From NCBI GenBank assembly GCA_030407085.1, contig CM059586.1, positions 106,095,501-106,159,500 on the forward strand: a stretch of DNA of 64,000 bases, in the 5' to 3' direction. Shown here piece after piece: positions 41,701 to 56,700 of this stretch (the first letter of the stretch is position 1; every line of letters starts with the position of its first letter). The notes under the pieces are model-generated. The model was given only the letters and a program-made list of their open reading frames with translations. It was not told where the DNA came from and made no database searches. Both the position numbers and the translations under genes were made by a program. Origin of the DNA: Trichopria drosophilae (Eukaryota > Arthropoda > Insecta > Hymenoptera > Diapriidae).

Positions 41701-44700
41701 TTATTCTTTCGAATTTTAATTTGAAGAAAAAATGTTATACCGTTTAGACATTTTTTATTAATATTTTTAAACAAATTTTAAGTAATGGACCAAAGATTCT
41801 CACAAAACTGTTGTTTTATTTCTCGATGATTACCATTTTTGTTCTTTTCAGGAAATGAATTTCAAATATTATTAGTTTAGGACTTTGTTTTTTCAGAACT
41901 ATAAACTTTTGTAAAAAATTACAAACAACAAAAAACGCTTGGAATTCGTCAAGAAATATATCAATCTTTAACTATATCAAAACTAGAGAATTTTTGTCAA
42001 CAATTTTTTTAAATTATGAAAAATGTCTAAAAATATTGTTAAAAAAACGAAAAATTTCAGTAAACTCCTTGGTGATTTCTGAGATTTTTCCTCCAGAACT
42101 AGGAGTCGCTATATTTAGTGTAACTACCCAAAAATACTTTAAAAAAAAACGGTTCATTGCGACTTCTCTTTGAGGCCGCTATAAGTGCTCGAACCGATAA
42201 GAAAGGAATTTTCACAAAAAACCCTAAATAAAAAGTGACTGAATCGATTTTCCAAAATTCGGACTCTCTAAGGGCAATTTTAATTACTATACAGACGGCA
42301 TCCTAGAAAATGCCAAAGAAATTGCTTGAGAAGTGACCGAGAATTTTCGGAAATATGTGATTTTTATTTATTTCGAAAATTCTCGGTCAGTTCTCAATTA
42401 ATATCTTTTGGATATTGTAGGAAACTATTTACAGTGCTTAGAATTACCCTTACGGAGCCCAAATTTTCAAAATGTTCTTCAGTCATCTTTTAATTGCGGT
42501 TTTTAGTAAAATTTTCTACCTTACCGGCGGACCTCTTTAGAATCCCCTTATTGAAGTAGGGAATACAAGTAACAGTTTTTCTAAAAATTCCACTTTTGTT
42601 TCAGCAGAATCCCAACATTCTAATAAATTTTAACGTTAATTTCTAATAATACGTAAATAATAAATTTATAAAAATATTGAAAAAATTCTAATAAACTCAT
42701 AGTTTCTGCGACACAGAATCCACAAATTTTTCAAAAGAAAGGTTCACATGAGCGCTATTTTGAGGCCGTTGTAAGGTGAGGTACACAAGTAACATTTTTT
42801 CTTATTATTTCACCTTTGTGTGTAGTTTTTGCACAATTCCAACATTCTAATAATAATAAATATTTTTAAATTTGATTGGAATTTTTTTCAAATTTGACAT
42901 GTCTGAATCCTGGATGTCCGAAGCTCAATTTTGGACTGAGAAGCTTGAAGAATTATTCAAAAATAGTAGGAAAAGTGTCTTTTAATTTTTTTCAACTTTG
43001 GTTTTGATGCGATATACTTGATTGAAGTTAAAGTAAAACAATATTATTTCAGGCATTAATTTGTAAAATACTTTACAACAAGTAATTTAGCATAATTACT
43101 AAAATAAATGAAATGGAGTTAAGCAATCAAGCACATAATTTCAAAATTAGTAACATAAACTACTTTTTTATTAGTGTAGGAAAGTACCCAAAGCAATTGT
43201 TTTCCTATGCACACTATGCATCGTTAGAACATATAAAATTCAATTCAAAATTTGCATTTGGCTACATGAAAGGAAACAAATACTTAAGCATAATAATTGA
43301 CAAGGAAAATAGACATCAGAAAGAAACACGAAAAAAAATGATTGCACAGACAAGTCGTACTTGTTTGAGTAAAACTTACAAATAGTTTATTATTGTTGAA
43401 AAATGCTATCTAAAACTACAATCGCATGTTGCATCAAGTCCGGCAGAACATAATACTTTTTTGAATTTTCCCACCAGATTTACATCAAATTACAAGTGAG
43501 ATTTTCCTGCCCAGGAAGAATAATTTCCATTTTTACAAAAAACGTAATTAAATTTAATAGACGCGTTTGTTACTCATAAGAAAAAAAAAACTTTATAATT
43601 GTTGTTTACAACGCGGTACATTAGAAAGTGCAGTAAAAGTCATTCTAAAAACGAGTAGCGAACATTTGAAATTATTATAAATATTCCGCATTTGTACTTT
43701 ACATGTAGCAATGAAGAAATCTGAGTTTTCTCGCTGAATATTATTGATATCCTTTACTTGAATTTATCAAAGACGATACAAATTATGATTTTTTTTTCGA
43801 AATTTCCATATTCCAAGATTGTAACCTAAAAAAATGTATGTAAAAAATAGTCCATTGTAGGGAGAGAGTAGTGTTTGCTTGGTGTGTGTCGAACGCGTGT
43901 GGAGGCTTAATTGCGCAAAGTAATCAGCACGGAATGCAACATTACGGAGGCAGGCTACGGAGATAGCACATATGCACAGATTTTCTATCTTGGTTCCTAC
44001 TGCTCGAGTAATCATTCGCCTTCACGCTCTTACTTCCTTCTCGATCGTTCGACAAGATCGTCGAACAGTGACGACGAGGACGTGCGAGAGAGATCGCAAA
44101 ATCATTTGGGTAATAGACTTTTCTCGGTTAAGAGAGTTTTTTTTCCGAGAAACGAATTTTACGCGAGAATTGATTTTTTTAGTAAGTTTGATGTAATGAA
44201 CGTTTAATTCGTAGGTGGTTTTCGTGTCACTCGTATGTGTAATGAATTTCATTACTTTTATTGGATTTAAGACATATTAATGTCACTTTTTTAATTCGTC
44301 AAGTTTCGAAATCACACTTGCAGTTTTTCTTAATTTTTTATTTCTAAGTTTCATTAATTTATCGGTGTCACTTCAAACCGGTAGAAAATCCGTAATTTTT
44401 TTTTAAATTCGTTCAGCATATTGAATCCGCCATTTTGAATTTTTGAAAACTGACTTCATCGAAATCGAAAACACCATAAGGAGTAGTTTAGAGCAAATTG
44501 AACTGAATTTGAGAAATATTCTACTATTTTGGATCTGTCATTTGGAAATGTTGGCGTAGAAGCCCACAATAAAAAACAGTCATTATTCAGCGATTAAAAT
44601 TACTAATTTTTGTTCAGAGAATTAAAATCCCAAGTATTTTGAAAATTTTCTTTTGGATTTGTTTTCTGTTTATAGTTGACATGTCAAAAAACAAGTTTGG

Positions 44701-47700
44701 AGGATTGTCAGGCATTCTAAGGAGATTTATTTATAGTATCAGCCAATTTGAGGAGGGCCCAAGAACGTCCTGATTGACACTCGTTCAAATCTAAATTATT
44801 AATTTCTTCTCACGTTTTAATGATCATCTTGTTTTATTGAATTTTTAAAGGACAGCAATTACGCACAGTTTTCTGAAGTGATTCTTTAAAATTGCCGATT
44901 TTCGCATTTATTACAGAAATATACGAATGTAGTCTTAAACCACTGATAAATAAATAGTACACTAAAATAGGATTTTCTTTTAAGGTTCAATACTGTAAAC
45001 ATTCTTGAGTATTTTGCATAAAAAATAAAAACTATCGTTGAAGCTGGGCATTCTCCGAAAAAACAGCCACCTAAAGATCTTTTTGTTTTTAAGAATCACA
45101 TATATTATTGTATATATCAATCTAAGATTTTTGGCAGACTTTCAGATTTTTTTCGTAACAGGTTACCATACTGTAAGGGGTTAAAGATTTCTGTAAAAAA
45201 ATGTTGAAAAATGTTTATCTCCGAAACGTTTTGATGGATTTTTATAAACAACAGCGCATTTTCTTTAGTATTTCTTAAAGTTTAACATAAAAAATAATTG
45301 AATATGAACAAAGAAATTTCGAGCTAAAAAGTGCTTAATAATGTTTTTTCGAAATTTTTAACCCTTTTCATTTCTTTTAATTAAAAGAAGCTTGCATCAA
45401 TTGATATAAAAATCCTTAAGCCCTACCTTCTATTACATAAAAAAAAGTAATCGTACTGTGATTAGTTGTGTCTCCTCAACAGCTCATCCGACGATTTTTT
45501 GCAGTAATTTCATTTAAAAAACTTGTTTTTCTTTTCTTTTTTTTCAATTATTTTGAAACACACATATCAGACGAAAAAACTTTTCAAACGATGAAGATCG
45601 TAAAATTTTCGACAAAAAGGGTGGTATAAATTTTTTTCGTAATTGCAAGACAAGCCCGTAAATGAGTGATGAAAGTTCCCACGATATGCTTTTACTAGGT
45701 ACTAACTAGAAAAAAATCCCGATTTATTTTTAAATCGTAAAACATTTTAATTTGATTACACATGATTTTTTACAATATATATTTTTCCATTATTTATACA
45801 TATTGAATAAGTATTTGCATTAGTATTTGTAAAATTTTTATTTAAAATTTCCACCACCTCATCACCTTCGATTTTTTAAAAACTTTTCTGTATCTCATAA
45901 GCTGTCACATTCAAAATATGATTTTAGGATAAGAAGATACGTGCGAGGTATACACGAATATGTATAGTCGAATATGTCTTTTATACTTTTTATGCATTTA
46001 TACCACTGGCAATGATCAAATTATTTTAGAAACATTTAGTTTTTCTGATGAAACCGCAGTTTTTTCTGGCTTTGTGAATTAAGGTTATGTTCCGAATGAC
46101 TTACACTAACTATGTTTAGATGTGATAGTTTTATATTGAAATCGATATACTCAGTCCTACGTATTGTTTTTTCACAAAATTCTATAACTTGTACAAAAAT
46201 AAAATGCACTTTAGGAGTAACGGAACATTTCAAACCCAAATAAGTGATTTTAAAAGTATGTTTGGATTTGTTATAATAAGGAACTGTTGATTTACAAAGG
46301 CAAGCTTTGATAGGATTGACGAATTTGTTACCATTGCTTTTGTGTTACTCGGTAACCAATAAACTAACTAAATTTTACAATAGAATAATTTCTCAGGTTA
46401 GAACCGACGAAAGAAAGAAAATATGTCTATGATTGTAATTTCTGTCCTCTAACTTTTTTTCTCAATAGTTACCTGAATTGCATATCTGAAAAAGTTGTAG
46501 AGCTTGAAGAGACCTACTATTTTTTGTTTTTTTCAATAAAATTTGCGTTCCGGGAGAGCCTCGCAAAGTTACAACTACTATCGACTACAACACAATTCGA
46601 TTTTTAAAAAACTTTTTTTTTTTTTTAATTAACTGTTATTTGTTTTTTTTTTCGATTAAATTTGGGTCCTGGGAGAGCCTCGCAAAGTTACAACTACAAT
46701 CGACTACAACAAAATTCGATTTTTTAAAAAACGATTATTTTGATTATTATAGCAAAATACTCACGAATGTCTACAGTATTGAACTAAAAAAGAATATCCT
46801 ATTTAAATTTATTTATTTACCCATGGTTCAGATCCACCGTGATATCAAACTCACTAATTTTAATATATATTAATCTTATTATAATGTTTAATGTACGAGT
46901 ATCACCGAAGTATTTACAGAATAGTCAATCATATTCTAGTATCTTTAAACAATATTCCTGTTATTTTTAGTTGGATACTTTTGCAATGGTTTCAAATACT
47001 AGTTTTTTTTTATAAAGTAGAACGAGGATTGTTGTCTGAAGGAATATAAAACTAATACATTAAGAGAATTGCTCATCTCACTGAATCAAATGAAATAATG
47101 TAGTTAAATAAATTATATATTGACGAGAAATATATGATTAGTATTTTTGAAATGTTTGAAAAAAATGTATGAAACGTACATTTCAAAAAATGTTCTGGTT
47201 AAATACAACTAATTTTCTGGTTATAATAACCAGAATTCTAAGTATTTTAATTAGAAAATAATTGTTTTAACAATATCTCTAGTTAAACAAACAATATTTT
47301 CTGGTTCGACCAACCACAATTCTGATTATTTTAACCAATTTTTTTCTGAGTGTACATATACAGGCAGTACATATAGACAAAACAAACTAGTAAAAATAAG
47401 GAATATACATGGCAATCTCACTGTAAATTAAAGTATAGTATTTTAAGTCATTTTTAGTATCTAAGGTAAACAAATATGTTTTGAGGAAAATATATAAAGT
47501 TTTAATAACTAATAATTTCTGTATATTTCATTACTTACATAAAATATCAATTTAAAATGATTTGATAACATTATGGATATTAATGAATTAAATGAGATAT
47601 TTTTAATTAATTTTTTCTATAATATTTATTTCAAATTCGCAAATCAAAGAGTTACTTGAATTCTTTTTTAAAAGCAAAAAACTTGTTACTTTACATACGT

Positions 47701-50700
47701 ATATGTAAGCAAACATTGCTTGTTTTTTTTTTGTCTACTTTCACACTATTGTACGGATCTATTAATGAGCATCAAATAAATATTTTCATTCTTTCTCTAT
47801 GTATTTTAGTGCCATTTTAATGGCTTTTTAATATTTAGTTGCAGTTTCCATCTTATTTTGGTATTCCATGTTCTTTTAAGTTTTGTATTTGTATTCATTT
47901 AGCACCAGTTTACCTTCGATTTTATTCAACGAACCAATTATTAATTTTGTTGTATTTTAATTAATTAATTACACTTTTTTTACTAATATGAAAAGATCGT
48001 TTCGTGAAATAATGAAACATTATTTTATAAGTTTGACGAATCATATTTATTAAGCAATGTTTTTTATATTATGACAGATGAACTTGATTATATTTTATAA
48101 ATGATCTTTAGTTAAATTAGCCAAAACCTGGATTGATTATTATATAATAGCATTTACAAGATATTTATATTGATCCTTATTTTATTATTACACAAAAATG
48201 ACGTGATTTTGTTTAACTTTTGTGACTTAGTAAAAATATTTCTTTTCCTGTTAAAATATAAGTATTTTTTATTATCATATTAATTTTGAGAATGTCTTTA
48301 AATCGGAACGTAATTGAATAGAAAAAACATTACAACTAAAAACCAGAAGAGAAAACATAAAGTCTATACGGAGACTTTGAAAGTACGATCGATTTTTGAA
48401 AAAAATATATATACACATTGCGGTTCCATGTATACCCCAAAAGTGTTTCAATAAATAGTTTTCACTTTTACAGGAACGATTTTTCGGTCTTATTCTGTAA
48501 AAATCACATAAAGTTCACTTACTCTATACAACAGTATTGGTAATCGTACCTCCACAGTATACAAATTACGAAATCTTTCATATTAACTATATTTATACGT
48601 AAATTAATCCAAAATAATGAAATATTAATAATTTTAGGCGTTTAAACGTCACATATTAGACTAAAAACTCCAAATTAAAATCGAACTAGTACCACAATTT
48701 TTAATATTTTTAAATTAAAATATTTGTGCATGTATTTATTATAATTTTAAACCATCTGCCAGTGGGATTTCTTGATATATCGTATATTTGAAGAAATAAA
48801 AATTCTAAAACATTTTTCTTTTAATAAATAACATAATTTTGAAGAGAAAATGTGACTTGCATATTTGTAACATTTAAGAGTCGAAGAGCTAATTTCTGGT
48901 TTACCCCTCCTCTAAAACTTGACTCACTTTTATTTATTATATTTAGAACTGTTTTTTCAATTTCTAAAAGCCATCCAAACATTGAATTTAACGCTTTATA
49001 AACAAATTCAGTAACTCTTAACAAATCAGATTCCATAGAAAACGTTTAATAATTTTAACCGTGTTCATCTCTGGTAAGTCGAGGAAGTCTGGAACTATGC
49101 CTGTCGCGGAAGTTTAATTGATCATGCTCAGGAAGAGAGCAAAAATTACACACTATATGCGAAAGTCGTTCTCGGAGGAGAAACAGACCGGCAACATTGA
49201 CACTGAACTGCGAAACTCAAGTGCGAACTTTTAACACGTTCAATTTGCCGTTCTTGAGTTCCTTCGCCAAGATAATTTGACGTTTGTGTTTTGAGAAATT
49301 AATTGCGTTTCAAAAGTACAATATTATCAATATTACCACACTCTCTCAATTCAGAATAGTCAAAATTCATGACCATTTAACTGAAAATTAAAAGTCACTG
49401 ATATACACATGTGTTTAATGCTTGTGATCTAGAATTATTAAAATATTTAGTAAACCATATATAAATGTGCTGGAGGAAAATCTTATAAATGTTAGTGAAC
49501 ACATTTTTTCGGTAAACAAATTTTTTAAACCGTAAATAGTACAATAATTTTCATTCCTGCTGATATTATAATTGTGAAAATAAAAATGGTTATTACAATA
49601 TGACGCACGAACCTCTAAAATCTTATTGAATTTTCCAGGGAATTTTAAGTGTGAATCTGATGTCAAATTTTCGATATTAAAGATAGCGAGTTTGATATTC
49701 GACAGAATTTTTATGTAATATATGACAGAGTGTGCTTAAATGGTATTTAAATCAAAAGCAAAAAGCATATCGATTTTTGTTTTTAATTGATTCTAGGACA
49801 CTTATAGACCATATCAGTAAAACATTTTAAAAATAACTGGAGCCGTTTTCGTATTATATATTGATTTCGGTTTTGAAAAATCAACATAGTGAAAAAAGAC
49901 AAATTTGTAGTACACTCATGTGTTCTTACTTAATTGGATGCGGTGCAAACAAATATATTCCGAAAATTGGCGCAAATACGATTTACAAACTGAAATTTAT
50001 CCTTCTGATAATACATATTTTATGTTTAGTATAATTTTGTGAAGGCGTGAAGCTGAAAAAATGAATTTCATTTATTGTTATGTAAAATATAATAAATTTT
50101 TTTTAAAAAATCAGAATTATCTCTGTTTTATTACATCCACGGTCTCCTTTGTATTTGGGTACTTCAAATAAAATTTGAAGCAAATGCAATCTATACTGTG
50201 AAAATCATGAAAAATCGATAAAAATTCTGGTTTTTTGTGTGTTTTCTCGCTTACTCACAAAAAAATGGAAATTTCCAAAAATGTGTAGTAAATTTGTAGA
50301 TTTGTTCCGAATACATATTTTGCATAGATTTTTCTAAGTTTCAATATTTAACGAAATAAATCAGAATAGTGATGAAGTAATTTTTATGTATTTTTCATGT
50401 TTTTAATCATGTAAATCGGATTTGCGGCTATTTTCGTTGCGATGTTCACCTTAAGCGTATCAAAATCCATATATGTAATAAAAATTAGTGGTAATTCTGC
50501 CAGGTTTTTGATGGTTATTATACCTATAAAAATGATAAAATTCATTGTAATTTCAGTTTTTGTCCCTTCTATAGAGCAAAAGTGCATGAGAAGATTAACA
50601 ACTTTTATTTCAAACATTGTTCGAATTTTTCTCGATTTGTTAAAATAAATTACTAAATTAATGCTCTTAATTTTTATGCGGTTTTCACAATTTTTCACCA

Positions 50701-53700
50701 TCTAAATGGTATTGTGCCAATTTTCGATGCGATATCCACTGTAGCACATCGAATTTCATAAGATGGCATAGATGTACTATAAATTTGAAGAGAGAGGTTT
50801 ATCCTTGTTTCGATGTTTCGATTTTTTTTAAAAAGGAATCAATAATTGAACGAAATCGGCTCTAACGGCTTTTGAAATTTGGTTAACAAGTGTTCGGAAA
50901 TCGAATTAAAAAAATAAAATTGGAAGTGCTTTTCACCTTTGATTTAGATACGATTTATGGACACCGTGATTGTAGCTTACCTACAGATCACAGCGACAAA
51001 AAGGTAAAAAACGATTGACAAAAAAAAGGTTGCTTGACAAAAAATCAATTAAAAAACACACGACATAAGGCAATACACAGTGACATAAAAAAAACATTAA
51101 ATATGAAGAATTTTTCCTTCATGGCAGTGGTGGTAACGATGTATTAAATGTTCTCAACTGCAATTAATATAGTGCACATTTGTCTTTTTTCGTGTCATTA
51201 TTTTTTTTTCAGTTTGTCGTCATTTTTTTGTTACCGTGTTTTTTTTTATGCGGATCGAAAACACGACAAATCGAAAAGCTGACCGTTAAAAAAAACCGAC
51301 AGTTATAAAGCCGATAATCGAAAATCAGGCAGTCAAAAAGCCGACACAGTCTGCTGGCTTTTCGATTGTCGGTTTTTTGACTTTTTGATTTTTTAATATG
51401 TTGCAATTTACTGTGAAACACCTTTTTTACTGTATTAAACTTTTAAATTTTGTTTAATTTTGTTATTAACAAGTTTTTTTCGTTGGGTTTTTTAGTCGGT
51501 ATTTTTGTTATCAGTTTATTTTTTTGATCACTGTGATTTTTAGTCGTGTGAATTTTTCTTCTTTGATTTTTAGACGTCTACCCGGAATATGTAGCTTATA
51601 ACAGATTTTTTAGTGTTTTTTCTTCAACGTTACTTATAATATTGTTGTTGTAGGCCACACTCAGAATGTTGTCATAAAAAACTTCACACAGACATTAAAA
51701 GAAATTATTTGTAACATTTATCAAAGATGTTTATTTTATCAGTTAATAGAAGGTTAGGTATAGTATTTAAGGATGTATTTTACAACTGATCTTGAGCGAA
51801 TGATCAAAAACACGATAACAAATGCAAAGATATTTACCCTGGTCATTATTTTATTATTATACAAAAATTGATATTAGTTAACTCGTGCCGTTAATGGTAG
51901 TAAATAAATAAATAATAAAAAACTGAAAATCTTATTCGTCTTCTGTGGGGATATAGTTGATTTTACAAAAAAAAGAAGTGTTTGTAACATTTTATGTAGA
52001 GAATTGAATGGTCTACCTTGTTTCTTGCATGCAGTTTGTGATTTGTATTTTTGATAAGATACGCAAAAAAAACATATTTTGTCCAATTTTGTTGTCGACC
52101 TTCCTATAATTTAGTATGCATCGACTCTGAAAATATTCCGCATTAAGAAAATTTTCCATGGAAAATTTCCCATGCTATCGGGTCGCAGAGGCATGTGCTC
52201 TGAAAATTAAGAAATTTCCTACCTATAATTTCATGAAGTAATTAGAATACATGTACCCAAATTTCCTCGCGAGTATGGGACTTTTTCTATGAAAATGTAG
52301 GAATTATCGGCATTTTCCGAGCATGTCTCACTGACTTATCAGTGCAGAGAGTTCTTATGACGTTCGACAGACTCGGTAGTTGCTTTTTCAGTGTTCTTTT
52401 TGGCTTATGCTCTTCAAATATTGTCCAAGACATTTTCGATTCTCTAGACGTATTATTTAGGCAGAATATTTGTAAGCCATCCGATGAAAAGAAATTACTA
52501 AAATTATTTATGAAATTTTGCCCTGTTTTTCTTGGAAATTCACCAAAAAACCTGAAATTTTCCACAAAAAATGTCCGGAATTTGTCAATTTAAATATTTT
52601 CTTGGGTATCATCCTGGACGAAATATGGTACAGAACATATGTTTAAATTCAAGGACGATCTCGCGTACGAAATTGTGTTCGGCAATTTTCGCAGACAAGA
52701 CAATAACGAAAACATTACAGTTCAAGTGTTTCTCACTGTCTGTCTAGCGTTTAATTATCCGAGAACGACACGTTTTAGCGGCAACCTTTGCCATTATCTT
52801 AATTTACGAGTGTCGAAATTTCTTGCAGAGTGCGAAGCGAAGGGAACAACTGGCGAATTTTGCAAGAAATCTCGCGCGAAAACAGTTACGAGCGCCGGTC
52901 AAATTACACCTTTATTACGCGGCGCTACTCACGGTGCAAGAGCGCAGTGACCCCTGACGACGATGGCGCGAATCGCGTCGCTATACAATTTAACGGACGA
53001 TTTAATGTGTGGAGCGAACAAATTCCAAACTTTTGTTGACGAAAGTAAACGATTAAATTTATTACGGTAGGGTAGGATTGGGTAACAGAAAATTTGGAAA
53101 TTCATTTGCTGCATGGAAAGAAGGAAGTTGTTAGCTGACGAATTTTTTCAAATTAAACAAAAGAAATGCATCTAAGGCAGACATTCTAGTGGTACACAAC
53201 AAATAAAAAGGCTTAAAATTGTTACATCTCAAATTAAGCACTGTAAAAGGCTTGATTTCAGTCTTAAATTGAGCTAATTTTCTTAAATTAAGTCAATATT
53301 TGCGCTTAAAGTCTTACTTTCTGACAGCAAAATTTAATTTTAACCCTTGCATACCACATCTCCTATTTCAATCATCCATCACACAGGGGGTCTGTCGGAC
53401 CCCAATGACGAGAACGGCGATTGCGGTTGCAATTTTTAATATTATAATTCGAAAAAATTCATGGATATTTTTGAATGTGTAATTAAAAATGTAGAATGGC
53501 CAACAAAATTTTTTTAAATTTTTAACGTTGTTAAAAAAAATAGGAAAGTTGAAATAATGGTAAAAATGTCTTTTTACACTTCCAAAATCATAACTTTTGT
53601 ATTTTTTAAATTTTTTTAGCTGCTACTCGAACTAGATACTTTTGAAATGTGTATGTTTAAGAAACAAAATTGCACTGTAGTGTGCATTTCAAAAAAAGTA

Positions 53701-56700
53701 TTTATTTTGAGATATTAAAATGGCTGATTAGCGAAAATCGTGCTACGGGTAAATAATGGGAAAGATAGAAGTAAAACTGAATTGTAACCACAACAATTAA
53801 TGAAATATCATAAAAGCTTAATAATGAAAAAAAGTAAACATTTTGAAAAAAATCACTATTGCGTTACCGCACATTCGATGCAAATATATACGCTCTGTGC
53901 GAATCGCAGATCGGCTGTCTGCACTTTCGACACTGCACCTTTGTTTTTCGGTCTCCGGATCTCGGGCAAATAGAGCCCCGTCTTTTTGACGTTAAATTTG
54001 GGTCTGCAAGTGGTTCTTCGGCCTGTCTTTGCTTGTTTAACATCGTTAAAACTTGCAGCTTTATATCAAGTCTAGTCAAAAAAAGCACAGAAACGCGCTG
54101 CCAAATAAAGATTAGAAATACGACAAAAAAAATTCAAAAATAATTGTCACTCAGACTTAATAGTTACTCTTTTCTGAAACTGCAGGAGCCGGAAAATTGC
54201 AAAAAAAAATCACTTTTTTCAAAAAACTAACGTCTATCACACAGGGGGTCCGGAAGACCCCAGTGAACTTTTGCCTCTGCTTCTGGTCTCTGCCAAACGT
54301 ATAGTAGGCAATAGACAAGGATGCTACCAGCATGAGCTGCTTCTAGAATTGTCGAATAAAGGATAGGAGGCGCCACAAGTCCTATTTTAGATATTAAGGC
54401 GGTCAAATCGAAGCGTGAAAAGAGACTGGGGTCCACTGGACCCCGTGTGTGATGGAAGGGTTAATCGAAATTTATGCTTAAAGAAAAGTTTTCGAGCTTG
54501 TCACACCTAAGTTAGAGAATTTTTATTTCGAACTTGAATATTGAATAAAAGTAAGTTTCCAAAACTAAAAGCAAGGTCTTGAGTGCAAATATTGACTTAA
54601 TTTAAGAAAATTAGCACAATTTTAGGCTGAAATTAAGCTTTTTACGGTGCTTAATCGAATATGTAACAATTTTAAGACTTTTTTTTACTGGGTAGTTTTA
54701 GTGAAGAGTCCAACGAATGTAACAAGAGATCTCGGGGCGAAACGCATTTCTCTACAATAGACATTAGTAACCCTGATTGTCGCTAGAGGGACAGAATCCA
54801 TTAATAGTCAACTTTCATATAAAATGTATAAGCAGTACGTTTAAATCAAAATTCTGTCGCGATAACTATACAAATCCCTACTAGTTTTCTATCGAAAACT
54901 AAATACATGCGTCATTATTATTATTTTTTGTATTTTGCTTTTGGTATGACCGACACAAAGAAGAAAGAATTTTACAATTCAAATATTACAAACATAATTA
55001 TATATGATTAATCGAAGATTTATATCACTCATTTTGTAAAAATCGAAGATTTTTAATATTTTGCTCAACGCTTCTAGCCTATTAGCTTTTCTTAATTCAT
55101 ATATTCTCTAAAATAGACTTTTATTTCTTAAAAAAGGTTTTTTTTTGGTCAGATTTTCAAAATCCGAAATCACGGATTCAAAATGGCGATCACTCAAATG
55201 TAATACTGAGATAACCATAAAAAAACCTGGGACACGCACTTGATTGGCAAATTGATGGGTTTTTTTAATCAGCGACATACAAAATCACCGAACATACATT
55301 TCAATCGATATTAGCGCAGTTTTAAATTTAAGAGTTCGCCTCTTCAAATTTGAAAATCTGCGACCAAAGTCGCCATAAAGCCTCTTACACCATATACTTT
55401 CAAAATTGTTCGTAATATTTTTAGAATTATTGACAAATCAAAAACATTAAATGGAACCGATATTTTCATCGTAAACATTTCTACACACAATTGTTTATTT
55501 ATAAATCATATATAATAAAAAATTGTATATTAATAACTGTTTATATACATTTTTTATCACTATAAAGACTTCTAATAGCAAAAAAAAAACGATCTCAATT
55601 AGTTTAACTGACAATTAAATAAACACCAGTTAAATAAATCAAGGGGTTAGTGTTCTTCTACACTCAAAAAAATGTTGTGGTTAAATACGACCGTACTATT
55701 TTTTCTGGTTATAATAACCAGAATTCTAGGTAGTTAAATTAGAAAAATAATTGTTTTAACAATATTTCTAGTTAAACCAACAATATTACTGGTTAAACCA
55801 ACCAGTATCCTCTTTACTTTAACCAGAAAAAATAACAAGGGCCTATTTAATCATCTTTCCAAAAATCGAAACTCCGATGTTATAGACACTGTTGTGCTTG
55901 ATAGATTTTTTCCATTTTGATTTTTTTTAATCCATCAATTAAATTCGAAAAAACAGTTCGTACAGAACAAAATATATCTAGTTAGTAGTTCCAAATATTT
56001 CATTTTTAGAGCGCGTAAATAAATAAGTAGATAATTTTTACTATCCAAATAGTAAGACCTGATACAACTACGTTTTTCGGTGCTTTTACTATATATCAAT
56101 AATAGGCTTGGGTACTTAATTTGTCGTTGACACTGTTTAGATGGTAAAATAGTAGAAAATAGAAAACTAAAAACGATGGTTCTAGCCTACCTACTATCTA
56201 GAGTTAGTATTTCCAATTATTGAATTTTTCTGTATAGAATATTTTGTATATTTTGTTTGCTTTGATTTGAGTTATAGGAAATTGAAAACGATGCGTTCTT
56301 TTAACATGCGAAAAATCATAAGAAACGAACTTTAATTAATCATAAAATAATACGCCACTTAGTAATGATTTTGCGTTTGAAATCTGACGACAAATTTTCA
56401 CAATAAATTACAAAAATAAAAAAAATAACAAAGTCGCGTATTACACATAAATCGCTTTGATAAACGATAACCAATTCTGAAGATGGACCACAAGATATTT
56501 TAACGTAAAAAATATTCATAAATTTTGATACAATCGGACTAAACAAAAATTAATGAAATATTAATTAAAATATGATTATTCTTAATATCTATTTAAATAT
56601 TTCAGGGCCTAAAAAGTTTGTCTGGTATAATTTAGGTACAATTCTGATAAATAAATGTATGTTAAATGTTAACGTAATATCAGCAAGTTTTGTTTTAATC

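Larger units (their letters stand above)
53195..54695. mobile_element. 1.5 kb inverted-repeat element split by a piggyBac insertion
   Basis: The left arm (53209-about 53335: GGCTTAAAATTGTTACAT, TTTTCTTAAATTAAGTCAAT, ATTTGCGCTT) is inverse to the right arm (about 54565-54685: ATTGACTTAATTTAAGAAAA, ATGTAACAATTTTAAGAC). Arms of ~125 nt are about as similar as decayed transposon ends. The piggyBac remnant occupies the middle. Confidence 0.75.

Noticed and set aside
42337..42386. microRNA precursor
   Set aside because: The pairing continues outward far beyond a pre-miRNA, as in foldback repeats. No evidence for processing.
52639..52950. 103-codon plus-strand frame as a small gene
   Set aside because: No domain, no conserved start context, and overlapping frames on both strands; treated as composition effect.
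54227..54436. 69-codon minus-strand frame next to the piggyBac end as the transposase start
   Set aside because: It begins and ends within the repeated GGGGTC..GACCCC subterminal blocks and has no transposase similarity that I recognise.
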